Assembly (NCBI GenBank): GCA_023150935.1
Contig: JAKLJW010000030.1
Location: 1-63,775 of the forward strand
Direction: 5' to 3'
DNA from: Candidatus Binatia bacterium
Lineage (GTDB): Bacteria > Desulfobacterota > Binatia > HRBIN30
Length of the DNA stretch: 63,775 nucleotides
The notes under the pieces were generated by a model that saw only the letters and a program-made list of their open reading frames with translations, did not search any database and was not told where the DNA came from. A program made the translations under genes and the position numbers. Positions 56,884 to 63,775 of the stretch are shown one piece after another; positions within the stretch are counted from its first letter, which is position 1; every line of letters starts with the position of its first letter.

Positions 56884-57710
56884 CCACGCCGTTCGCACTG
56901 CACGCCGCACGCATTGTCGAACGGCGGCTCGAAGCCGAGGACATTCACTCCTTCGTCACCCGCTTCGTCGACCCGGAGGTACGGCGGAAGTTCACGTTCG
57001 CACCCGGGCAGTTCAACATGCTGTACGCCTATGGCGTGGGCGAAGTGCCCATCTCGATCGTATCCGACCCCGCCGACCCGACGCGTTTGGAGCACACCAT
57101 CCGCATTGCGGGGCGCGTAACCGCGGTGATGACGGGCTGGCAGGTCGGCGACGTCATCGGCATCCGGGGGCCGTACGGAAAGGGCTGGCCGCTCGATAGC
57201 GCGCGCGGTCGCGAAGTGGTGATCGTTACCGGCGGACTCGGCTGCGCGCCGGTTGTCGGCGTGATCAACTACATCTTCCGCCGGCGCGAGGAGTTCGGCA
57301 CTCTGCACATCCTGCACGGAGTCAAGACCCCGAACGACCTGCTGTACCGCGAGCGATTCGACGCGTGGAGATTGCACCCGCGCACCAGGGTGTACCTGAC
57401 CGCCGATCAACCCGACAAGAGCTGGCACTATCGGGTTGGCGTGGTCACCAATCTGTTCGACGAACTGGTCGTCAGTCCCACCGCGGTGGCCATGATGTGC
57501 GGTCCGGAGGCCATGATGCGCGCCGCCATCCGTTCGTTGCGTCGCAAGGGCATAGCGGAGGAGGCGATCTTCCTGTCCCTCGAGCGCAACATGCAGTGCG
57601 CCTTCGGCCTGTGCGGCCATTGCCAGCTCGGCCCCCTTTTCTTCTGTAAGGACGGGCCCGTCTTTGCCTACCCGCAGGTCAAGCGTTGGTTCGGAGTGAG
57701 CGGGATATGA
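56880..57710 (+). CDS. hydG: Group 3b hydrogenase gamma subunit, FAD/NAD(P)-binding
   Basis: 276 residues. FTFAPGQFNMLYAYGVGEVPISI is the FAD site, IRGPYGKGWPL and VIVTGGLGCAPVVGVINYIF the NAD(P) side, and CAFGLCGHCQLGPLFFCKDGPV binds a [2Fe-2S] cluster. It exchanges hydride with NAD(P). The GTG start overlaps the hydB stop. Confidence 0.9.
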   Translation: MTTPFALHAARIVERRLEAEDIHSFVTRFVDPEVRRKFTFAPGQFNMLYAYGVGEVPISIVSDPADPTRLEHTIRIAGRVTAVMTGWQVGDVIGIRGPYGKGWPLDSARGREVVIVTGGLGCAPVVGVINYIFRRREEFGTLHILHGVKTPNDLLYRERFDAWRLHPRTRVYLTADQPDKSWHYRVGVVTNLFDELVVSPTAVAMMCGPEAMMRAAIRSLRRKGIAEEAIFLSLERNMQCAFGLCGHCQLGPLFFCKDGPVFAYPQVKRWFGVSGI

Positions 57711-58504
57711 AGACGTCGAGCAAGCCGAGCGTAGCCGTCATCAAGTTCGCCTCCTGCGACGGCTGTCAGTTGCAGTTCCTCAATGCCGAAGACGAACTGC
57801 TGGCACTGGCCCAGCTCGTCGATCTGGCCTACTTTCCCGAAGCTCGCAGCCGCGAGGTGCGCGGTCCTTACGACGTCACCTTCGTCGAAGGGAGCGTGTC
57901 GACGCCCGACGATGCCCGGCGCATCGTTGGCGTGCGTGCGGCGACCCGATGGCTCGTCAGCATCGGTGCGTGCGCGACGTCGGGCGGTATACAGGCGCTG
58001 CGGAACTGGGCCAACATCGAGGACTACAAACGCATCGTCTATCCGAGCCCGGAGTTCATCTCGACCCTGTCGACGTCGACGCCGATCGCCGAGCACGTAC
58101 GCGTCGACTTCGAACTCTGGGGCTGCCCGATCGACAAGGATCAGTTGCTGACGGTGGTGCGCTCGCTGATTTCCGGCGCGGCGCCGGTCCTGCCGGGTCA
58201 CGCCCTCTGCCTGGAGTGCAAGCGGCGCGGTCTGACGTGCGTCAGTGTTGCGGCCGCGCAGCCGTGCCTGGGGCCGATCACGCGCACGGGATGCGGAGCG
58301 GTGTGTCCGAGCGTCGGCCGAGGGTGTTACGGATGCTTCGGGCCGGTCGACGATCCCAACATGAACGCCTTTGCGGAACTGCTGGAGCGGCAGGGGTTGA
58401 GCCGCGACGAATGCGTGCGCCGGTTGCGCCTGATGAACGGCTACTTGCGGCCGATGCGGGATACGAGCGATGCCATCGAAAACCGCCCGGTTACGAAACA
58501 TTAG
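57707..58504 (+). CDS. hydD: Group 3b hydrogenase delta (small) subunit
   Basis: 265 residues. KFASCDGCQLQFLNAEDELL and GACATSGGIQALRN hold the proximal-cluster cysteines. A C-terminal cluster (CLECKRRGLTC, AQPCLGPITRTGCGAVCPSVGRGCYGCFGPVDD) supplies further Fe-S ligands. No Tat signal is present, so the enzyme is cytoplasmic. It overlaps hydG by four bases and hydA by 35. Confidence 0.92.
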   Translation: MKTSSKPSVAVIKFASCDGCQLQFLNAEDELLALAQLVDLAYFPEARSREVRGPYDVTFVEGSVSTPDDARRIVGVRAATRWLVSIGACATSGGIQALRNWANIEDYKRIVYPSPEFISTLSTSTPIAEHVRVDFELWGCPIDKDQLLTVVRSLISGAAPVLPGHALCLECKRRGLTCVSVAAAQPCLGPITRTGCGAVCPSVGRGCYGCFGPVDDPNMNAFAELLERQGLSRDECVRRLRLMNGYLRPMRDTSDAIENRPVTKH

Positions 58505-59774
58505 TGTCCGCGGCCTGACGCGGGTCGAGGGCGAAGGCGCGCTCTACCTCACGATGGAGGGGGGCAAGGTCGTCGATCTGCGTTTCGAGATCTACGAACC
58601 GCCGCGGTTCTTCGAGGCGTTCCTGCGCGGTAGACACGCCAGCGAGGCCCCCGACATCACCGCGCGCATCTGCGGTATCTGCCCGGTCGCCTACCAGATG
58701 AGTGCCGTGCACTCCATCGAACGCGCTTTTCGTGTCGCGGTCGACCCGGCCATTCGGGCGCTGCGGCGGCTTTTCTATTGCGGGGAGTGGATCGAAAGCC
58801 ACGCGTTGCACATCCACATGCTGGCGGCGCCGGATTTCCACGACTGCGAGAGTGTGGTGACGCTCGCCGAGAAGGAACCCGAGGCTGTCCAGCGCGGCTT
58901 GCGGATCAAGAAGGCCGGCAACGCGGTGATCGCGGCGCTCGGCGGCCGTGCCGTTCACCCCGTCGGGGCGTGTCTCGGCGGCTTCTGGAGCGTGCCGGCG
59001 CGCAGGCAGTTGGCCCCGCTGCGGGAAATGCTCGTCCGGGCCTACGACGATGCGGCGGCCTGCGTTCGCTGGGTGGCGGGATTCGATCTGCCCGACCAGC
59101 ACGGCGATATCGAGTTCGTCTCGTTGCGGCAACCCGGCGAGTACCCGATGAGCGACGGGCGGGTGGTTTCGAGCAAGGGTATCGACGCCTCGCAGGATCA
59201 GTTCGACGACTGCTTCGAGGAACACCAGGTACCGTACTCCAACGCCCTGCATGCGAAGGTAAAGGGTCGCGGGCCTTACTTCGTCGGCCCGCTCGCACGC
59301 GTCAACCTGAACTTCGACCTGCTCGGACCCGAGGTGACCGCGGCGGCGCGGGCGACCGGCATTCCCTGGCCGAACACGAATCCCTACACCGGCATCGTGG
59401 CCCGCGCTCTCGAGGTCATGTACGCGATCGGCGAGAGTATTCGGATTATCGACGCCTACGAGCCGCCGGCCGCACCGGCCGTTCCCTATGTCGCCCGCGC
59501 CGGCGTTGGCCGGGCGGCGACGGAGGCGCCGCGGGGCATCCTGTTTCATGCCTACGAGCTCGACGATCAGGGCGTGATCCATTCCGCGCGGATCGTTCCG
59601 CCGACCTCGCAAAACCAGGCGCAGATCGAGGCCGATCTACGAGACCTCGCGCCGGCGTTGTTGACTCGCAAGCCGGCAGACGCCACCCGGTTGTGCGAGA
59701 TGGCGATTCGCAACTACGACCCGTGCATAAGCTGCGCGACGCACTTCCTTCGCCTGCGCATCGACTCCCGGTGA
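58470..59774 (+). CDS. hydA: Group 3b hydrogenase alpha (large, NiFe) subunit
   Basis: 434 residues. The four NiFe ligands are present: RICGICP (Cys68, Cys71) and DPCISCATH (Cys419, Cys422). The tail FLRLRIDSR after ATH is the peptide normally removed by a maturation protease, here probably the one encoded next. The set H2 + NAD(P)+ to NAD(P)H fits group 3b, some members of which also reduce polysulfide. Confidence 0.94.
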   Translation: MPSKTARLRNISVRGLTRVEGEGALYLTMEGGKVVDLRFEIYEPPRFFEAFLRGRHASEAPDITARICGICPVAYQMSAVHSIERAFRVAVDPAIRALRRLFYCGEWIESHALHIHMLAAPDFHDCESVVTLAEKEPEAVQRGLRIKKAGNAVIAALGGRAVHPVGACLGGFWSVPARRQLAPLREMLVRAYDDAAACVRWVAGFDLPDQHGDIEFVSLRQPGEYPMSDGRVVSSKGIDASQDQFDDCFEEHQVPYSNALHAKVKGRGPYFVGPLARVNLNFDLLGPEVTAAARATGIPWPNTNPYTGIVARALEVMYAIGESIRIIDAYEPPAAPAVPYVARAGVGRAATEAPRGILFHAYELDDQGVIHSARIVPPTSQNQAQIEADLRDLAPALLTRKPADATRLCEMAIRNYDPCISCATHFLRLRIDSR

Positions 59775-60235
59775 TGCTGCCGTCGCCGATCCGAGTGGTG
59801 GGTTGCGGCAGCCCGTTCGGCGACGACAGTGTCGGCTGGAATGCGGTGGTCGCGTTACGGACCGCGGTTGTCGAGACCTCGTGCACGATCGAGCTGCATG
59901 CCGTGGCGACGCCGGACCGCCTGCTCCAGATACTCGACGGACGCGGTTCGTTGATCGTCATCGATGCGATGGTCTCCGGTGCGTCGCCGGGAACCGTTGT
60001 GCGCTGCCGGTGGCCGGACGATCGACTACGGGGCGACGCCTCGGCGTCGTCTCACGGTCTGTCGGTGCCCACTGTTCTCGAACTCGCCGCGCGCGTTGGC
60101 TGTCTGCCCGCTCATGTCGTGGTGTACGCCGTGGAGGGCGAACAACGAGGTCCGGAGACCGTGCTGTCCCCGGCCGTTGCCGCGGCCGTCAGTGCGGTAG
60201 TGGCGGCAATACTGGCGGACATAACTGCGAGCTAG
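59774..60235 (+). CDS. Hydrogenase maturation endopeptidase (HyaD/HycI family)
   Basis: 153 residues. VVGCGSPFGDDSVGWNAV is the family N-terminus with the Ni-sensing acidic residue, followed by LIVIDAMVSGASPGTVVRC and SSHGLSVPTVLELA. It should clip the C-terminus of HydA after nickel insertion. The ATG shares one base with the hydA stop. Confidence 0.9.
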   Translation: MLPSPIRVVGCGSPFGDDSVGWNAVVALRTAVVETSCTIELHAVATPDRLLQILDGRGSLIVIDAMVSGASPGTVVRCRWPDDRLRGDASASSHGLSVPTVLELAARVGCLPAHVVVYAVEGEQRGPETVLSPAVAAAVSAVVAAILADITAS

Positions 60236-60396
60236 CCCAGACGTTCCCGCCATCCCTCCGGGAGAACGATTCCGCCCATGTCAACGCCATCGACAGAGAA
60301 GCCGGCCGTCTTGTGAAGCGGGCTCAGCTCGCCGATCGAACCCTCGATCGGCAACCCCGGTTCCGGATGGTTCCCGGATGCAACGTCGGCTTCCAT
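60232..60396 (-). pseudogene. Fragment of a DUF6036-type nucleotidyltransferase-like gene
   Basis: A 54-codon frame whose translation EADVASG.., SIGELSPLHKTAGF and GIVLPEGWRERLG matches, from memory, the middle of DUF6036 proteins (iGe.S.fH.tfGyya.GV..LP.GWrdRL). Both ends of the normal ~180-residue protein are missing. Its stop overlaps that of the hydrogenase protease gene. It is a remnant, possibly of a toxin-antitoxin module. Confidence 0.6.
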
Positions 60397-60509
60397 CGAG
60401 CGTAGAGGTCCGGATGTCTGTGTCCGCGGTGCTCTCGGTGGCGAGGGAAGCGGGCTCCAGGATCGGCTTCAATTGGCGGGCCCCTCGAAGATGGAGTATC
60501 TTCGTCTCG

Positions 60510-61136
60510 ATGGAACTGCTTGGGCGGGACGCTGTCGACGAACGAATGGGGGCTTCGCTTGCCCGCCTGGGGGAGTACTTCATGGGGAAGTCACCGCTGC
60601 AGCTTGCAGCAGAAGCCTTGGCGGAGCGATTGGATGCGCTGGACGTCGAGTACGCGGTGGGCGGCGCGCTGGCGGTGAACTACCACGGCGTGATGCGTGC
60701 CACGGAAGACGTCGACGTGCTGATTGGGGCCGACGACCTTGCCCGATTCAAAGAGTGTTGGCTCGGACGCGGATATGCGCCGCTTTTTCCCGGCAGCAAG
60801 GCCATCCGCGATGCGGTGCACGGGGTCAAGATCGACTTCATGATCGTCGGGGATTACCCGGGAGACGGGCGGCCCAAGCCGGTGTCCTTTCCCAGGCCCG
60901 CGGACGCCGCTTTGCGTGGCGATCGCTTTCGCGTCGTCAAGCTCGACCGTCTGATCGAGCTCAAGCTCGCTTGCGCCCTCACCGCACCGCATCGGTTCCG
61001 AGATCTCGATGATGTCGTCCAGCTAATCCGCAAGAACGCCCTTTCGCGAAACTACGGGGAACAGCTCGATCCCTTCGTTCGCCGGAAGTTCGCTGAACTG
61101 TGGGATCTGGCGCAACATCCCGACGAAGAATACTGA
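60510..61136 (+). CDS. Nucleotidyltransferase-fold protein (MNT/AbiEii-like)
   Basis: 208 residues. VEYAVGGALAVNYHGVMRATEDVDVLIGADDL has the G[GS]..DxD catalytic pattern of the pol-beta superfamily; a third Asp is probably in KIDFMIVGDY. LDRLIELKLACALTAPHRFRDLDDVVQLI follows, as in AbiEii-type toxins. No intact partner lies beside it, only the fragment of another nucleotidyltransferase-like gene on the other strand. The start could also be the ATG at 60582. Confidence 0.75.
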   Translation: MELLGRDAVDERMGASLARLGEYFMGKSPLQLAAEALAERLDALDVEYAVGGALAVNYHGVMRATEDVDVLIGADDLARFKECWLGRGYAPLFPGSKAIRDAVHGVKIDFMIVGDYPGDGRPKPVSFPRPADAALRGDRFRVVKLDRLIELKLACALTAPHRFRDLDDVVQLIRKNALSRNYGEQLDPFVRRKFAELWDLAQHPDEEY

Positions 61137-61181
61137 ACACAACCGCCCGTCAGCGGCGCCCCCTGTGCGACTCGGGCATGA

Positions 61182-61349
61182 GCAGAGGGTGCGAGCATAC
61201 ATCGTCTCTACCTCGTCGACAATCGGGACCTCCCCGAGGGGGCATTGCTCTTCCTCATCGATCCACGGCCGTACGAGGCGGCTTACGCCGGGGACCACGC
61301 ACGGCGTCTCGACAGTGTTGCTGACACTTACACAAGTTCGGGTCATTAG
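61182..61349 (+). pseudogene. Fragment of an HlyD/EmrA-type membrane fusion protein gene
   Basis: In the frame starting at 61182, just after a stop, the translation includes LYLVDNRDLPEGALLFLIDPRPYEAAYAGDHARRLDS. This matches the N-terminal lipoyl-like segment of HlyD-family proteins (V.DNQ.V..GD.LF.IDPRPY.AA...A.A.L). The frame ends at TAG 61347-61349. Only about 40 residues of a normal 300-400 survive, so it is a relic. Confidence 0.55.
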
Positions 61350-61406
61350 CAGTTAATGATGTCCGCTCGGTTGAACCATTACTGTTGGCCTGCGGGCTTA
61401 CTTCTG

Positions 61407-61465
61407 CGACGGTGTGGCGCAGCGGAAGGAGCCCGTAGGGCGACTGGAGCTGCGCCACACCGTCG
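61407..61465. repeat. 16-bp perfect hairpin with 27-base loop
   Basis: CGACGGTGTGGCGCAG (61407-61422) is exactly complementary to 61450-61465. No gene covers the site. It may be an end-to-end inverted repeat of a small mobile or REP-like element; the loop holds GGAGCCCGTAGGGCGACTGGAG. Confidence 0.75.
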
Positions 61466-61545
61466 GGCGCGCGACCGCAGGGGGCCATGACGTCAGCTTC
61501 GCGACCAATACGGCCTATCCGCCAAATGAGAGCGAAATCGCGTGA

Positions 61546-61622
61546 CTAAGTACTCCGGTTCATTAATTCGGCAGCGTATTCCGTTCGCCCCGAGTAGCAC
61601 CATCTTTCCGGCGGCGTATCGA
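61546..61622. repeat. Right arm of the 77-bp inverted repeat
   Basis: Exact reverse complement of bases 1-77. It overlaps a larger local palindrome (61579-61702) and stands in a gene-free stretch upstream of the truncated Cys-rich protein gene. Confidence 0.92.
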
Positions 61623-61702
61623 GGGGCGGGGCCGCAAAGCCGCCCGCCAGGCTGCCCCTCGATACGCCCCTGAGAAAACGGGGCTACTCGGGGCGAACGG
61701 AA
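61579..61702. repeat. Interrupted palindrome, REP/MITE-like
   Basis: A 20-bp arm at 61579-61598 is exactly complementary to 61683-61702; inside it a 15-bp arm at 61613-61627 pairs with 61654-61668. The structure can form a long cruciform or RNA hairpin. The arms carry the same CTACTCGGGGCGAACGG and CGATACGCC cores as the window's left end. Confidence 0.88.
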
Positions 61703-61748
61703 AGCGTCGTACGGAATACGTCGCCGTAATTGTGCCCATCACTACTAA

Positions 61749-63602
61749 GCCGACAGATTAGGCTTTCGTGGACTCCCGACGATCGGTGGCATCTTCGACG
61801 GCGACGACCTCGTCGTGGCCTCCCGCACAGCTTTCGACCTCACCGGTGAGCCCGGCGTCGACCACAAGCCGCCGCGGGGGCACGATTCTAACCTCATCAC
61901 GTTCCATCGCATCCCCGACTTCCGCACCGCGGCGCCGCTCCATCTCCTGACCACCGCCGGCAACCAGGTGCTACGCCAGGAGAAGACGCAGCACGCGGAC
62001 GCGCCTCTCGGCTCGTTCGTGATGGGCAGCACGTTCGACGGCACCGCCCTCGGAACGGTGGATGGTCTTGCGCAAGGCGTCGGTGGCGATGTGCTGGTGC
62101 GCGAAGTGGGTGGCCGCGTCCTGCGCTTCGATGCGCTAGGGAACTTCCTCGGGCTCGGCTCCGACTCCGGTGTGACGTTCACGAGCGGGCTCGATCCCAT
62201 CGCCCAGCCGGCACCGGGCGAGCGTGGGTGGGCGGCGGCGACGAGCGGGAACTGGGAGACGCTCGCCAACTGGTACTACTGGAACCGCCCCGATACGGAC
62301 GTGGAGGTCGCCAACTTCGGCAGTGCCATCGGCGCGACCGCGACCATCACGGTCGATCGCCCCTGGAGCGTGCGTGGCCTGCGCTTTCGCAGTCCGCATC
62401 GTTACGCCGTCAGCGGGAGCGGCGCCATCGCGCTCGCCGCGGACGCTGGCTCGGCATTTGCCGAGGTCCAAGCCGGAGCGCACGCCCTCGCCGTGCCGGT
62501 TCAACTGGCGAGCGACGCGCGGTTCGAGGCGTCGGCGGGGGCAACGCTCGATCTCGAGGGTGGCGTCGACGTCGCAGGGCACACGCTCGAGATCCGCGGC
62601 ATGGGCACCGTCCGGGTGGGGCAGTCCCTCGCCCTGAAAGGCGGCGTGCTGGCGCTCGACGGCAGCAGCCGGTTGCACTTCGCCGCCGCGACGACGAACG
62701 ACCTCGGTGGTACACTCGAGTGGCGCGCGGATCCGGGGACCGTGTTCCAGCCCGGCGATACGTTCGCGCTCTTCGAGAACATCGGCGCGACCGTGGTGTC
62801 CGTCCGCTTCACGACCCTGGTCCTCCCGGATCCGGGTCCGGGCCTCGGTTGGAGCGGCACGGCGCTCTACACCGCCGGGACGATCTCGGTCGCGGCCCTC
62901 GGCTGTGGCAACGGGGTCGTCACGCTCGACGAGATGTGTGACTACGGCAACACCCTCGACGGCGACTGCTGCACGGCCGATTGCCTGTCGGTGCAACCGA
63001 GCGGCGCCCCCTGTGCGACGGATGGCAGCGTCTGCACGACGGACGTCTGCGACGCGTTCGGCGTCTGTACGCACCTCGTCCCCCCGAACCCGAGCTGCCA
63101 GGCGGCGCTCTCGCGACGCGGATTGCTGCAGATCACGAAAAGACCGGACCCGGCGAAGGATCGCGTGGCGTGGGAGTGGCGGAACGGCAGCGGCGTGGCC
63201 AAGGTGCCCGACTTCGGGGACCCGATGTCGGGATCGACGTCGTTCACCCCGTGCGTCTTCGACGCGAACGGCGGCCTCCTGCTCGACCTGACCGCACCCG
63301 CGGGGGGCACGTGCGGCAAGGGCGCCTGCTGGAGGGAGACGAAGACCGGCTACCGGTACCGGGATTTCGCCCGCGATTCCGACGGAGTGCGCTCGCTCGG
63401 GCTCCGGGAGGGGTTGGCGTCCGGGCAGGCGGCGCTCGGTATCGATGGAAAGGGCGTCGACTTGCAAACGCCAACGCTGCCGATTGCCGCGTTGCCTGTC
63501 CGGGCCCGGCTCACACGCAGCGATGCCGCGCAGTGCTGGGAGTCGACGCACTCGACGGCCCTCTGGAACGACGGTACCCGTTTCAGGGCGCGGTCGGATT
63601 GA
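61749..63602 (+). pseudogene. Cys-rich, myxo-repeat surface protein gene, apparently lacking its 5' end
   Basis: The frame is open from 61749 and in-frame with a possible GTG start at 61815 (595 residues), but there is no signal peptide, and family-like sequence ([17 protein letters not shown]) is already present before that GTG. A middle part of beta-strand repeats ([34 protein letters not shown]) resembles autotransporter or PEP-CTERM-type adhesins. Then comes a Myxococcus Cys-rich repeat, [24 protein letters not shown], and [19 protein letters not shown]. The end is [18 protein letters not shown]. The missing start adjoins the repeat block at 61546-61702, which may have displaced it. Confidence 0.6.
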
Positions 63603-63703
63603 GAATCCGTCCCGCACGCGTCGAGGTCCTCAGGCAGTCTGGAGTCGTCGACGAGGATAAGCTTCAAGGATGCCGCGGCCGCCCCGGAGGAGGGGGGGAC
63701 GTC

Positions 63704-63775
63704 CTACTTGACCGGGCTCGCCGGTATCTGGCGGGGGAGCGTTACCGAGAATCGGCTGCCCTGCCCGGGCGCGCT
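63704..63775 (-). CDS. C-terminal end of a sensor histidine kinase (cut by the window)
   Basis: Only 23 codons and a stop are in view. The peptide GQGSRFSVTLP matches the G2 box and final strand of the HATPase domain (GxGSxFxVxLP), followed by RQIPASPVK. The gene continues beyond the right edge. Confidence 0.6.
   Translation of the reverse strand, partial: SAPGQGSRFSVTLPRQIPASPVK

Noticed and set aside
63350..63667. Response-regulator start (KLILVDDS..) on the minus strand after the histidine kinase
   Set aside because: Only the first eight or so residues resemble a receiver domain, the start would be TTG, and the rest is an antisense shadow of the Cys-rich gene.

Overview
The window is GC-rich, densely coded chromosomal DNA from an uncultured-type bacterium. 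The gene content fits a deltaproteobacterial, Myxococcota-like or Binatota-like lineage: Alternative Complex III followed directly by a caa3 oxidase, UGA-decoded selenoproteins, a group 3b NiFe hydrogenase, ECF41-type regulation and a Myxococcus-type Cys-rich repeat protein. No rRNA or tRNA gene was found, and no selenocysteine-insertion gene (selA, selB, selC or selD) lies in the window, so the exact lineage is an inference.

Layout. 1-8089: a 77-bp repeat arm, an orphan GrdB-like selenoprotein, a lytic transglycosylase, a double-GNAT protein, and a selenocysteine formate dehydrogenase. In this enzyme the catalytic chain is separate from its N-terminal [4Fe-4S] domain, which instead forms the C-terminus of a NuoE-NuoF-NuoG-like fusion encoded just downstream. 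8479-9828: a crotonase, a hotdog thioesterase and four 56-bp tandem repeats. 9827-19019 (minus): an eight-gene operon with a TetR regulator, an O-methyltransferase-like enzyme, two FAD-linked oxidases around a CCG-domain Fe-S protein, a U32 protein, a small U32-like partner and a MetE-like barrel. This is the best candidate here for an undescribed pathway. 19434-26820: GH1 glycosidase, GST-like protein, a desaturase-type flavoprotein / ECF41 sigma / CrtC-like trio, and a ThDP enzyme.

26936-36919 holds housekeeping genes: rimO, a DksA-like factor, glycerate kinase, queE, a degenerate phosphotransferase, a class V aminotransferase with serA, and purA. A promoter and a terminator-like hairpin lie just upstream of the aminotransferase. 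37024-49483 encodes Alternative Complex III (actABCDEF), a small membrane protein, a SCO copper chaperone and a four-subunit A2-type caa3 oxidase: a quinol-to-oxygen chain. 49523-60235 adds a winged-helix protein, a CBS-pair protein, a 2-oxoacid:ferredoxin oxidoreductase with fused gamma-delta chain, a patatin, and a group 3b hydrogenase operon with its maturation protease.

60232-63775 is a decayed region. It contains fragments of a DUF6036-like and an HlyD-like gene, an intact nucleotidyltransferase, several inverted repeats (one a perfect inverted copy of the window's first 77 bp), a Cys-rich protein that seems to have lost its N-terminus next to the repeat, and the last codons of a histidine kinase. 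Taken together, the genes suggest a facultative organism that can exchange electrons among formate, H2, NAD(P)H, ferredoxin and quinol and respire oxygen.
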